A stretch of 64,000 nt of DNA from an uncultured Lachnospiraceae bacterium (GTDB taxonomy: Bacteria; Bacillota; Clostridia; Lachnospirales; Lachnospiraceae). The notes below the pieces were generated by a model that worked only from the letters and a program-made list of their open reading frames with translations, searched no databases and was not told the DNA's origin. Below are positions 44,375-52,686 of this stretch, in pieces. The stretch spans positions 124,001-188,000 of the forward strand of contig CAJUAO010000001.1 of assembly GCA_910584685.1 (NCBI GenBank), written 5' to 3'. Every line of letters begins with the position of its first letter. The stretch's first letter is position 1. The translations under genes were made by a program, and so were the position numbers.

Positions 44375-45106
44375 TTACATGTTTTCAATTATCCATATTA
44401 TTCCCTTTTGCAATCTTTCCTCAGGATTATTGAAATGATTTCCTTTATTCCATTCCAGCTTAAGCTTTTCTACTTCCGGTATATTTTTATAAAAATCATA
44501 TATATTCTCTGTAACGGTTTTTACTGTTGACATTATAGGGTTTTTTGTCTTATGCTCCCGGTCTCCAAGACTTAAATATATGGCGCATCCTTTTGGCAGC
44601 CTCTTGGTTTTTATGTATTCCTCAAAGCCCTGAAACCATAATGAGCCTGAACAGCATATAGCTCCCTTAAATATATTTGTATTATACATTGACCACAGGG
44701 CAAAAAGTCCTGCAAGGGAATAGCCGCCTATATATAGGCGGCTGGAGGTTATGTCAATATTAAATCTTTTTATCAAATAAGGAATACATATTTCTGTAAT
44801 ATTATTAAGTGTTGACTGCCCGTCTCCCGTAAAATCCTCTGTTCCGAATACTGCAGGCGCTTTCCATGGTGAAAGGTCCTTATTCCAATTATCTGTCATG
44901 CAAAATACAAGCATTAACTTATTTTTTATATCTGCTTTCAGCATATTATAGTCATTATTTTTGTTAATAAAATTACTATATATGCCATTATATATTTCAC
45001 AGGCCGACTGTTCATCACTTTTGTCTGTCATAAGAAAAATAATGCTTTCAGGCTTTTCGCAGGAATATATAATATATTTTTGGTTATTTAAGATTATTTT
45101 TTCCAT
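44375..45106 (-). CDS. Esterase-D-like alpha/beta hydrolase
   Basis: A 243-residue serine hydrolase of the putative-esterase family (PF00756 type). The nucleophile elbow is GGYSLAGL with S130, and a candidate catalytic histidine is H224 in KGNHFNNP; GDREHKT near 181 probably carries the acid. No signal peptide, so cytoplasmic. Relatives include enterochelin and feruloyl esterases, but the substrate is not evident. It begins 14 bases after the aldo/keto reductase stop and is probably co-transcribed with it. Confidence 0.85.
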   Translation of the reverse strand: MEKIILNNQKYIIYSCEKPESIIFLMTDKSDEQSACEIYNGIYSNFINKNNDYNMLKADIKNKLMLVFCMTDNWNKDLSPWKAPAVFGTEDFTGDGQSTLNNITEICIPYLIKRFNIDITSSRLYIGGYSLAGLFALWSMYNTNIFKGAICCSGSLWFQGFEEYIKTKRLPKGCAIYLSLGDREHKTKNPIMSTVKTVTENIYDFYKNIPEVEKLKLEWNKGNHFNNPEERLQKGIIWIIENM

Positions 45107-45120
45107 TGAAATGCTCTTTC

Positions 45121-46095
45121 CTAGCCAATTCTTCTGAATACAGGATGATAATCTAATATCTTTTCAATCTCCTCCATGGCATCCGCAGGAATTTCAAAGC
45201 CGCTTGCCTTAATATTATTTTCAAGCTGGGACGGCTTTGATGCCCCTGTAATAACACTGCTTACTATTGGCTTTCTCAAATCCCATGCAAGAGCCAATAC
45301 TGAAAGATTTGTTCCAAGATTCTCTGCTACCTTTACAAGCTTTTCTACCTTTGTAAGGTTTTCCTCCGTCAAAAGATTGTTTATCTGCTTATCTGCCTGA
45401 TGTGTGGCTCTTGAGCCTTCAGGTATCGGCTGTCCTAAGCGGTATTTTCCCGTAAGAAGTCCCTGTGACAATGGAGAGAACGGAACTATTCCAATACCAT
45501 TCTTTTCACATATTCCCATTATTTCATTTTCAATATATCTGTCCATCATATTATACTGGGGCTGGATAACATTCATAGGTCTTAAATTCTTCTCCCTGAT
45601 TATGCCAAGAGCCTCGGTAATCTGAACAGGCGTCCATTCGCTTACACCATAATAAAGTATCTTTCCTGCCGCTACCATATCGCTTAAAACCTGTATGGTT
45701 TCCTCAATAGGCGTGGTAGGGTCAGGTCTGTGGCAAAAATACATGTCTATGTAATCTACCTTAAGATTTTTAAGGGATTTATCAAGCTGCTCTACAATAT
45801 GCTTTCTTGAAAGTCCCCAGTCGTTTGGCCCCGGTCCCATTGGAAAAAACACCTTACTTGAAACTACATAAGAATTTCTTGGAAGCTCGCTTAATATATT
45901 ACCCAGAAATCTTTCTGCCGCTCCGCCGCTGTATGCATCTGCACAGTCAAAAAAGTTTACTCCGTTTTCATATGCAAGCTTAATTGTATCTCTGGCTATA
46001 TCCGTAGCGTCACCCGGATGTAAATCTGTCATCCAGCTTCCAACCGCAACCTCGCTTACCTTTAGTCCCCATTTTCCTAAATTACGATATTTCAT
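45121..46095 (-). CDS. Aldo/keto reductase
   Basis: A 324-residue NADPH-dependent oxidoreductase of the AKR family, close in type to the potassium-channel beta-subunit/YghZ group. The catalytic tetrad is visible: D in FFDCADAY, Y in the same block (DAYSGG), K in SSKVFFP and H in YFCHRPD. The C-terminal cofactor-binding pattern SSVITGASKPSQLENN is intact. GAAAGGA precedes the ATG. First gene of a two-gene unit with the esterase, under the promoter at 46158-46186. Confidence 0.93.
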   Translation of the reverse strand: MKYRNLGKWGLKVSEVAVGSWMTDLHPGDATDIARDTIKLAYENGVNFFDCADAYSGGAAERFLGNILSELPRNSYVVSSKVFFPMGPGPNDWGLSRKHIVEQLDKSLKNLKVDYIDMYFCHRPDPTTPIEETIQVLSDMVAAGKILYYGVSEWTPVQITEALGIIREKNLRPMNVIQPQYNMMDRYIENEIMGICEKNGIGIVPFSPLSQGLLTGKYRLGQPIPEGSRATHQADKQINNLLTEENLTKVEKLVKVAENLGTNLSVLALAWDLRKPIVSSVITGASKPSQLENNIKASGFEIPADAMEEIEKILDYHPVFRRIG

Positions 46096-46157
46096 ACTTT
46101 ACAAAATCCTTTCACAATATTTTTCAATTTTCGTGTGCGTACACGTTCTTTATAAAC

Positions 46158-46186
46158 AGTAAACCATATTTAGGAAATTTTGTCAA
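46158..46186 (-). promoter_or_regulatory. Aldo/keto reductase promoter
   Basis: TTGACA (complement of 46181-46186), 17-base spacer, extended -10 TGGTTTACT (hexamer complement of 46158-46163). A CGTGT/ACACG inverted repeat follows at 46132-46145 in the leader. Confidence 0.7.
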
Positions 46187-46193
46187 TAATTTT

Positions 46194-47099
46194 TTAATTG
46201 TTTTTTCCGAAATCTATTTCCCCGCAGTCGCTTATATCCCCGCAGATAATCTTATCCTTTGCTGCTACATTGCTGCAACCGCTTATATCGCCGCAGTTTA
46301 TTGAACCATGCGCCTCTACCTTGTCACATTCCGATATATCTCCGCATTGTATATAATTTCCCGCTGAAACTACGCCTGCCTCACTGATATCACCACAGTT
46401 TATGCTGCTTCCCGCAGATATTGTTCCTCCGTCTGTTATATCTTGGCTGTTTATGCTGTTTCCTGCAGTTATTGCTCCTCCATCTGTTATATCTCCACAG
46501 TTTATATTAGCTCCGGCAGTCATTGTTCCCCCGTCTGTTATATCACCACAATTTATGTTAGCTCCGGCGGTAAATGATGAATTTGAAACCTCAGTTTCCT
46601 GTGGAATACATATAGTAAGCTGTGATTCAATCTTCCCTCCGTCTATATTCGTATTAAGCCCCACTGAAACAAATTGCTTTATATTTTCATTAAGCTCCTG
46701 ACTTTTTATAAGCTTATGTCCTCTTGCCACGACTACTCTTACAGTATCATCATTTTCCCAGTCACAATGAATAATGTTTTCGTCATTTAATCCATTATTA
46801 TCAGAAGCCTGCCTGTCTGCATTTAGCTCCTCATTATAAGCATCTTCTCCAAAGAGCCAGCCTATAGGTACATTAAATACTTTTGCTATGTTTGGCAGAA
46901 TAGATATATCAGGACAGGATACATTATTTTCCCACTTTGAAACTGCCTGAAAGGTTATACCAAGCATATTTGCCAAGGCCTCCTGCGACAGCTTATCTCT
47001 TTTTCTAAGCTGCGCTATTCTGTCACATATTACCTCGCTTATATTGCCTGCTTCATTGTTTATTTCCTTACTGACTGTATCTTTATTATTGTTATCCAT
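46194..47099 (-). CDS. XRE-type regulator with seven 17-residue repeats
   Basis: A 301-residue protein. An XRE-family helix-turn-helix lies at about residues 22-85 (RIAQLRKRDKLSQEALANML, in parts, ITFQAVSKWENN). A middle region of about 90 residues includes an acidic linker and TVRVVVARGHKLIKS. Residues 179-297 are seven exact-length 17-residue repeats of the form GxxINCGDITDGGxxxA, each with a conserved CGDI, which should form a right-handed beta-helix like bactofilins. The DNA shows 51-bp repeats at 46209-46565. The combination suggests polymerisation or a sensory platform tied to DNA binding. Two TTCAAC-N5-GTTGAA sites lie upstream and may be its operators. Confidence 0.85.
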   Translation of the reverse strand: MDNNNKDTVSKEINNEAGNISEVICDRIAQLRKRDKLSQEALANMLGITFQAVSKWENNVSCPDISILPNIAKVFNVPIGWLFGEDAYNEELNADRQASDNNGLNDENIIHCDWENDDTVRVVVARGHKLIKSQELNENIKQFVSVGLNTNIDGGKIESQLTICIPQETEVSNSSFTAGANINCGDITDGGTMTAGANINCGDITDGGAITAGNSINSQDITDGGTISAGSSINCGDISEAGVVSAGNYIQCGDISECDKVEAHGSINCGDISGCSNVAAKDKIICGDISDCGEIDFGKNN

Positions 47100-47235
47100 A
47101 TACTTTCCTTTCTGATATTTTAAATATCACTGTATTATCATTATTTTTTGAAATATATACTTCAATTTTCATAGCTATAAAAAAACTATATCATAACAAT
47201 TCATCAAAAACCATAACTTATTGCTTTAGTTAATA

Positions 47236-47252
47236 TTCAACCATCAGTTGAA
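47236..47252. promoter_or_regulatory. Palindromic site 1 upstream of XRE gene
   Basis: TTCAAC-CATCA-GTTGAA, a perfect 6-bp inverted repeat with a 5-bp spacer, about 140 bases before the XRE start. Same form as the site at 47305. Confidence 0.55.
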
Positions 47253-47304
47253 CATAACTTATTTTATAATTAAAAATGTACAATACATATTACAACACAT
47301 ACTG

Positions 47305-47321
47305 TTCAACTGACAGTTGAA
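47305..47321. promoter_or_regulatory. Palindromic site 2 upstream of XRE gene
   Basis: TTCAAC-TGACA-GTTGAA, the second perfect copy of the site; the two are 69 bp apart, centre to centre. Likely an autoregulatory operator pair, inferred from position and symmetry only. Confidence 0.55.
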
Positions 47322-47338
47322 TATTATACATTATTACT

Positions 47339-47410
47339 GTGCATTTTTTTGCACATACACAAGTTTGCGGAGCAAACTTGCATGACTCAGCTGTGCTGAG
47401 ACTATTATAC
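47339..47410. repeat. 72-nt triple-hairpin repeat, copy 1
   Basis: Three consecutive stems: GTGCA/TGCAC around a T-run, CAAGTTTGC/GCAAACTTG around GGA, and CTCAGC/GCTGAG around TGT. The same 72 bases occur at 62301-62372 with four substitutions. Lies between the glycosyltransferase and XRE genes, in the 443-base gap 47100-47542. Confidence 0.8.
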
Positions 47411-47470
47411 ATTATTCCTGTATATTTTTTTACATAAAAAAGTTGCAGCGCAGCTTGCATGTTTAGACTT
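47411..47470. repeat. Degenerate tandem copy of the triple-hairpin repeat
   Basis: The flank TATTATACATTATT and the following T-run, AAGTT and CTTGCATG blocks repeat in the same order about 81 bases after the first copy, with the hairpins decayed. The remainder of the gap to 47542 shows nothing recognisable. Confidence 0.55.
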
Positions 47471-47542
47471 TTCTGAATAAGATTTAAAATAAGAATTTAC
47501 AGGTCCCAACTTTAGACAAAACATTTTTATAAGTATTATTAT

Positions 47543-48739
47543 CTAAATATTTACAAAGCTGTCTAAAAGCATTTCCGCCCTGTTTTCCCACGTATGTTTT
47601 CTTTTGGCCTTTTCATATCCTGCATCAGCTATTCTTTGCAGCGTGTCCGTATCTGACAGCATATTACTTACCTGCTGCGGCAGTCTGCTGATATTTTCCA
47701 AATCATAATATGTCACACCGCATCCCTCAGGCATTTCCTCCTGTTGAAATCTGCTTACGTCAGAAACGCTTACCGCGCCGTTTAATACTGCGTTAAATAC
47801 TCTGTCATGGGCTCCGTCCTTAAACCATGGCATTACGTTTACTACTATTTTTGCATTTTCCATAGCTTTCATGCATGTAAATGAATCTGAAAACTGGGTA
47901 ATTATTATATTTTCCTTATGACTGCACTTAAGCTTTTCCCAGTCCTTTCCTATAACATGAACCTTAAGCCCCGCATCTGCCAGCGTACCTACAACAAGTC
48001 CCCTGTAATAATTTCTTACATAAAGGTCAATAAAAATCATTTTGTTTAAAACCTTGCGCATATCGTCATACGCCACCTCTCCAAGCTCTCTTAACGTATG
48101 GCAAACTCCTGCTTCCTCTACTGTCTTATACGGATGCTTAAGCAAATCATCTATAATGCCAAGATAAAACTCTGCATATTCCTCATTTATCATATGGGCA
48201 TACTTTTCACAAATTTCAGGAGGCGTATAATTTCCCGGGAATAATATGTCTATATCCCTGTCAATTATTTTCTTAAGCTCATTTTCACCATGAAGCCTGC
48301 TTCCTGCAAGAGGAAGAAAACCCCCTGACTTAAATTCCGGATAATACTCTTTAAAATACTTTTCATGAAGCCTGTCAATGCTTATATGTATATAATTTTC
48401 AAGTATAAATTTTTCAGGCAAAAATGTAAGCTGTTTATCATAATAATAGGGATGGTCTGCCGCAATATTTATACATGGAATATTGTATTCCTGCCAGATA
48501 TATGTACTCATGGAAGTGTTATAAAGACAATCCTCCATTGAAAGACCTTGAAAATTAAACGTTATAAGTATGGTATCTCCCTGCTTAATAAATTTTCTTA
48601 CTCTCCTTGAGCTTTCACCAGGAGACTTTAAATCATAAAAAAATACGGCTTTTCCTTTCCGGATAAAAAACTCCGCCATTTTTTCTGAAAAATATGACAA
48701 AGTTTCCACTCCTCCCGTAAACATTATTATTTTATTCAT
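47543..48739 (-). CDS. CgeB-like glycosyltransferase
   Basis: A 398-residue GT-B-type protein. The C-terminal region, with DGAHDRVFNAVLNGAVSVSD at about 330-350 and the terminal AKRKHTWENRAE, matches the Glyco_trans_1_2 (CgeB-like) family; the N-terminal half contains SPGESSRRVRKF and a HPYYYD motif. Donor and acceptor are unknown. No membrane segment. I chose the ATG at 48739, with AAGGA seven bases upstream, over an earlier ATG. It has its own consensus-like promoter and is monocistronic by position. Confidence 0.83.
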   Translation of the reverse strand: MNKIIMFTGGVETLSYFSEKMAEFFIRKGKAVFFYDLKSPGESSRRVRKFIKQGDTILITFNFQGLSMEDCLYNTSMSTYIWQEYNIPCINIAADHPYYYDKQLTFLPEKFILENYIHISIDRLHEKYFKEYYPEFKSGGFLPLAGSRLHGENELKKIIDRDIDILFPGNYTPPEICEKYAHMINEEYAEFYLGIIDDLLKHPYKTVEEAGVCHTLRELGEVAYDDMRKVLNKMIFIDLYVRNYYRGLVVGTLADAGLKVHVIGKDWEKLKCSHKENIIITQFSDSFTCMKAMENAKIVVNVMPWFKDGAHDRVFNAVLNGAVSVSDVSRFQQEEMPEGCGVTYYDLENISRLPQQVSNMLSDTDTLQRIADAGYEKAKRKHTWENRAEMLLDSFVNI

Positions 48740-48780
48740 TATTATATCCTTTCCCACTTCACTTAAGCATTATATTTTAA

Positions 48781-48809
48781 ATTTTAACAAAAACGCCAGA
48801 GCGTGTCAA
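48781..48809 (-). promoter_or_regulatory. Promoter for the CgeB-like gene
   Basis: TTGACA (complement of 48804-48809), 17-base spacer, TAAAAT (complement of 48781-48786), about 45 bases before the start. Confidence 0.8.
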
Positions 48810-48956
48810 ATAATTGTCTTGTTTATTTTTTACCGCCATGATAAAATATATGAGCCTATTTTATTTGTGAAAGAAATGTCACAAATATGATTTTGTGTCC
48901 GTGTGCACCTGACGCAGGCATTTATATAAAAAATGTGCACAGAAATGAGGATTATT

Positions 48957-49823
48957 ATGAGTATTAATATAACAGGACATACAGGCTTAACGGGACTTCT
49001 TGGCAGCCCTGTCTCCCACAGTATTTCCCCGGCTATGCATAATGCAGCTTTTGAGGCCCTTGGACTTGACTATGTGTACCTTTGCTTTGATGTGGATACA
49101 TCAAATCTTAAAACTGCCGTCGAGGGACTTAAAGCCCTTGGAATAAAAGGCTTTAACTGTACATTTCCTGACAAAAACACGATGCGTGAGCTGGCAGACG
49201 AGCTTAGTCCCGCCGCTGAAATGATAGGCGCTGTCAATACAGTGCTGAATAATGGTGGAAGGCTTATAGGTCACAACACTGACGGTATCGGATATATGAT
49301 GTCGGTAAAGGATGCAGGCTACAATATTATAGGCAAAAAAATGACACTGCTTGGAGCTGGAGGCGCAGCGTCAGCCATATGTGCGCAGGCTGCCATTGAC
49401 GGTGTCAGCGAAATTGATATATACAGTATTAAGGATGAGTTCTGGGACAGAGCCGTACATATGGTTGATTCTATTAACAAAAAGACAAATTGTAAGGCAA
49501 GTCTGTATGAATTTAATGATTCCACCTCCTTTAAGGCAAGCGTAGCCTCCAGCGCCATCCTTACAAACGGTACATCTGTGGGGCTTGCCCCAAAGCAGGA
49601 TAATTGTCCTGTGACTGATTTAAGCGTATTCCGTCAGGAACTTATTGTGTCTGATGTGATTTATAATCCAAAGGAAACTAAGCTGCTACGTCTGGCAAGG
49701 GAGGCAGGCTGCAATACCTTTAACGGTATGTATATGCTTTTATATCAGGGAGCAGAGGCTTTTAAAATATGGACCGGAATGGATATGCCGGTAAGTGAAA
49801 TAAAGGAAAAATTTTTTGCATAA
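48957..49823 (+). CDS. aroE: Shikimate dehydrogenase
   Basis: Reduces 3-dehydroshikimate with NADPH in aromatic amino acid synthesis. The 288-residue protein has the substrate motif GSPVSHSISPAMHNAAF, the catalytic lysine in NCTFPDKN and aspartate in GHNTDGIG, and the Rossmann loop LLGAGGAASAI. NGMYMLLYQGAEAF closes the family pattern. Two earlier in-frame ATGs exist, but the one at 48957 is six bases after GAGG and is preferred. No other aro genes flank it; it is divergent from the CgeB-like gene. Confidence 0.95.
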   Translation: MSINITGHTGLTGLLGSPVSHSISPAMHNAAFEALGLDYVYLCFDVDTSNLKTAVEGLKALGIKGFNCTFPDKNTMRELADELSPAAEMIGAVNTVLNNGGRLIGHNTDGIGYMMSVKDAGYNIIGKKMTLLGAGGAASAICAQAAIDGVSEIDIYSIKDEFWDRAVHMVDSINKKTNCKASLYEFNDSTSFKASVASSAILTNGTSVGLAPKQDNCPVTDLSVFRQELIVSDVIYNPKETKLLRLAREAGCNTFNGMYMLLYQGAEAFKIWTGMDMPVSEIKEKFFA

Positions 49824-49894
49824 TGCAAAAGTCGTCAAAACATTAATTCAGATTGTAATAATATCTATAAAGACATTTCACCAATGAGGAGCCT

Positions 49895-49926
49895 AAAAAG
49901 GTGACCGGATACCCAGCCACCTTTTT
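49895..49926. terminator. Bidirectional terminator between aroE and Rpn gene
   Basis: AAAAAGGTG at 49895-49903 pairs with CACCTTTTT ending at 49926, giving A- and T-runs on both strands between two convergent genes. Confidence 0.88.
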
Positions 49927-49945
49927 ACATACCTTACCTGATAAA

Positions 49946-50878
49946 TCAATTCATCCTTTCAATAAATTCATCTATTGTTGCAGCTTTGGCAGAAAGCTTA
50001 TGCCACCTGTTCAGAATATTCATATCATTTTGGGATGATATTGTCTGCATAAGATTGTCAGGTATAGAGCCAAGCTCCTCCAGTAATTCAAGTATTGATT
50101 CTATTCTGCCTTCTATCTTACCCTTTGCAATACCTTCGGCAATACCCTCTGCTATTCCCTCCTCTCTGCTTTCCCTTTTTTCCAGCTCCACTATTTCCCA
50201 CATCTGCATATACTTCACCCCAATCATCGAATTGTTTTTTATTACTTCCACACCATGGTGAAGCTTTTCAAGCTGCTTGTCGGTTACGTTTTCAAAGCTG
50301 CTTTGCTTTATGTAAGAGAGCAGCTTTTTCAGTTCATCGCTTCCTCCCTTTTCACCATCGGTATATAGAAATATTTTTCTTATACCGTCATTATAATCCA
50401 TTTCCGGAATTTCTTCCACTGTATTTTTTACGTGGTATATCATCATGTTTTTTCCAAAGGGGTCGTAGGGAAGTATCCATATGGTTATAAGCTCTGGAAG
50501 CTTGTCGTAGCCTACGCCGCTTCCCAGCAGCTTTATATCGGTGACCGCCTGATAATAACGGCTTCGTTTTGGGAGTGAGAAGGATTTTCTTGTGTTGGGC
50601 TCTATGTCGTATACCCTGATAATTTCTGAGTCTTCTGTTTCTCCGTCTTTTTCCGTTATGGAAACATCCATCCGTATTCCGTGGCGGTTGGTGTCGGTAC
50701 TGTTTATGGTTTTTTGCGGCTCTATAATCAGGTGTTTTGCATTTATGCCGAGAGCCCGCTTTAATATAAGCCGCGTTATAAGCTGGGCGGTTTCTTTGTT
50801 AAGCATTGTTTCGGTGAACAGGAAATCGTCGATAAGACTTAGCTCCTGTATGGGCTTTCTTTTTTGAATTTTGTACAT
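49946..50878 (-). CDS. Rpn/PDDEXK-type putative nuclease
   Basis: A 310-residue protein of the Rpn recombination-promoting nuclease/putative transposase group (PDDEXK_2). The fold signature is the aspartate D71 in HGIRMDV and E93 in VYDIEPN, followed by RSRYYQAVTD. The C-terminal part has short repeats of EGIA/KGKIEG type at about 240-260, coded by 12-bp DNA repeats, as commonly seen in the family. Members are multi-copy in Clostridia and poorly understood; some act as DNA endonucleases. AAGGAG precedes the ATG. Solitary gene. Confidence 0.87.
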   Translation of the reverse strand: MYKIQKRKPIQELSLIDDFLFTETMLNKETAQLITRLILKRALGINAKHLIIEPQKTINSTDTNRHGIRMDVSITEKDGETEDSEIIRVYDIEPNTRKSFSLPKRSRYYQAVTDIKLLGSGVGYDKLPELITIWILPYDPFGKNMMIYHVKNTVEEIPEMDYNDGIRKIFLYTDGEKGGSDELKKLLSYIKQSSFENVTDKQLEKLHHGVEVIKNNSMIGVKYMQMWEIVELEKRESREEGIAEGIAEGIAKGKIEGRIESILELLEELGSIPDNLMQTISSQNDMNILNRWHKLSAKAATIDEFIERMN

Positions 50879-51043
50879 GGAATCTCCTTTTTGTTTGATA
50901 TATATAGAAAAAATTATAGAATGATTGCCTAAGAACAGATATAAAACCTAAGAAGCAGTTAATTTGATGGTTGATGATAGGAATATAATAACACTATGTT
51001 TTGAATCAGGCAAATGTTTTTGTTTAATTTCACACCATATTTT

Positions 51044-51073
51044 TGAATATTTTTAGAAAAATCTAACACTCTA
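51044..51073 (+). promoter_or_regulatory. Possible forespore promoter for the gerA-like gene
   Basis: TGAATA at 51044-51049, 17-base spacer and CACTCTA at 51067-51073 partly match the sigma-F/sigma-G pattern (TGNATA, CATANTA), 45 bases before the start codon. The rest of 50879-51118 is AT-rich without other visible signals. Confidence 0.35.
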
Positions 51074-51118
51074 TATTTTAAACCATAAATTTTTACAGCC
51101 TATTGGAGGAACGCCCCT

Positions 51119-52519
51119 ATGCAGCTTATATATAAGGATTTTGATACAACAATATCAAATATAAATAATACATTTCGCATAAATGAAAGCTTTGACCTAA
51201 TCTACCGTACAATTACCATAGGTGAAAAGTCTGCATGCCTTTACTTTATAGACGGCTTTGTAAAGGATGACATTATGCAAAAGCTTCAGGATTACTTTTC
51301 AGGACTTACAAAAGAGGATATGAACACTGACACTAATTCCTTTCTTAAAAAGCTGCCATATGTGGAGGCTGACATGACCGACAGTCTTGATTCCTTTAAA
51401 ACAAATATTTTTTCCGGTGTTACAGGTCTTATTATAGACGGCTTTGACAATGCCATTTTGATAGATTGCAGAACATATCCTGCCAGAGGCGTGGATGAGC
51501 CTGATAAGGATAAGGTTCTCCGGGGCTCTAGGGACGGCTTTGTTGAAACAATAGTTATGAATGCAGCCCTAATAAGAAGAAGGATTCGCAGTGAAAATCT
51601 TACTATAAAAATGATGAATGTGGGAAGTGTTTCAAAAACAGACGTTGCATTGTGCTATATGGATAATACGGTTGATAAAAAAAAGCTTAAGTATATTGAG
51701 GATAAGATTAACTCTATAACTGTTTCTTCCCTTACAATGAATCAGGAAAGCCTTGCGGAATGTCTTCACAAAAAGAAATGGCTTAATCCCTTTCCAAAGT
51801 TTAAGTATTCTGAAAGACCTGACACCACCGCATCAGCTATACTTGAGGGACATATTGTAATACTTGTAGATAACTCGCCTGCATCAATGATTATTCCCAC
51901 CACATTTTTTGATGTTATTGAGGAAGCGGATGACTATTATTTTCCTCCAATCACCGCCACCTACCTTAGACTTTCAAGGTTTATAATAACTATCGCCTCT
52001 CTGCTTGTGACGCCAATATATTTATTTCTTATGCAGAATGAGCACCTTATACCTGAATGGCTTAGCTTTATAAAAATAACTGATGATATAAATGTGCCTA
52101 TCTTTTTACAGCTTATTATACTGGAAATAGCCATAGACGGATTAAAGCTTGCTGCCGTTAACACTCCAAATATGCTTAATACGCCTTTAAGTGTTATTGC
52201 AGGACTTATACTTGGCGAATCTGCCGTAAGCTCAGGCTGGTTTAACGATTCTACCATGCTGTATATGGCGTTTGTTGCCTTTGGAAACTTCACCCACGGA
52301 AGCTTTGAGCTGGGCTATGCATGGAAGCTGTTTAGAATTATGCTTCTTACCCTTATATGGCTTTTCAACGGCTGGGGCTTTATAGCAGGAATTATAATTA
52401 TTATCGGGTGCCTTTTCACAAACAAAACAGTTACGGGAGACAGCTATATGTATCCTCTCTTTCCCTTCAGCGCAAAAAAAATGTGCAATATTTTGTTAAG
52501 ACCAAAAAAAGGAGAATAA
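51119..52519 (+). CDS. GerA-family spore germination protein
   Basis: A 466-residue A-subunit-type germination protein. The soluble N-terminal domain (about 1-280) has FSGVTGLIIDGFDNAILID, in parts, RTYPARGVDEPDKDKVLRGSRDGF in parts, and the C-terminal region has about five membrane helices (from FIITIASLLVTPIYLF to the end) with the signature EIAIDGLKLAAVNTPN. No B or C subunit gene is adjacent, so it is an orphan, like SpoVAF-type proteins. It would act in the spore inner membrane. Its presence indicates a sporulating organism. GGAGG lies nine bases before the ATG. Confidence 0.92.
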   Translation: MQLIYKDFDTTISNINNTFRINESFDLIYRTITIGEKSACLYFIDGFVKDDIMQKLQDYFSGLTKEDMNTDTNSFLKKLPYVEADMTDSLDSFKTNIFSGVTGLIIDGFDNAILIDCRTYPARGVDEPDKDKVLRGSRDGFVETIVMNAALIRRRIRSENLTIKMMNVGSVSKTDVALCYMDNTVDKKKLKYIEDKINSITVSSLTMNQESLAECLHKKKWLNPFPKFKYSERPDTTASAILEGHIVILVDNSPASMIIPTTFFDVIEEADDYYFPPITATYLRLSRFIITIASLLVTPIYLFLMQNEHLIPEWLSFIKITDDINVPIFLQLIILEIAIDGLKLAAVNTPNMLNTPLSVIAGLILGESAVSSGWFNDSTMLYMAFVAFGNFTHGSFELGYAWKLFRIMLLTLIWLFNGWGFIAGIIIIIGCLFTNKTVTGDSYMYPLFPFSAKKMCNILLRPKKGE

Positions 52520-52522
52520 AAA

Positions 52523-52569
52523 ATTGTCGGCTTAAGCCGACAATTGCAAATTCATCATAGCTGAATTTG
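52523..52569. repeat. Paired hairpins after the gerA-like gene
   Basis: A perfect 22-bp palindrome at 52523-52544 (half-site ATTGTCGGCTT) is followed by a CAAATTCA/TGAATTTG hairpin at 52547-52569. The GTCGGC and AATTC blocks recur in the hairpins at 57.3 kb. Confidence 0.75.
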
Positions 52570-52600
52570 TGATTTGCGTGACGGAATTTCCTGCGTATTA

Positions 52601-52628
52601 AAAAGTGCCGCACGATAGCGGCACTTTT
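52601..52628. terminator. Terminator between gerA-like and ABC permease genes
   Basis: AAAAGTGCCGC at 52601-52611 pairs perfectly with GCGGCACTTTT at 52618-52628; suits both convergent genes. The same stem occurs at 57451-57478. Confidence 0.88.
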
Positions 52629-52686
52629 GTTCGTTGTTATGTTGTCTGGGGCTTTCCTATTATATAATTTTCCCGTTACTGCAGCT

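Noticed and set aside
46209..46565. 51-bp repeats as a CRISPR-like array
   Set aside because: They encode the in-frame 17-residue protein repeats of the XRE protein, with no spacers and no cas genes.
49946..50878. Rpn-type gene as an active transposon
   Set aside because: No terminal inverted repeats or target duplications were seen around it; the gene stands alone between a terminator and an intergenic region.
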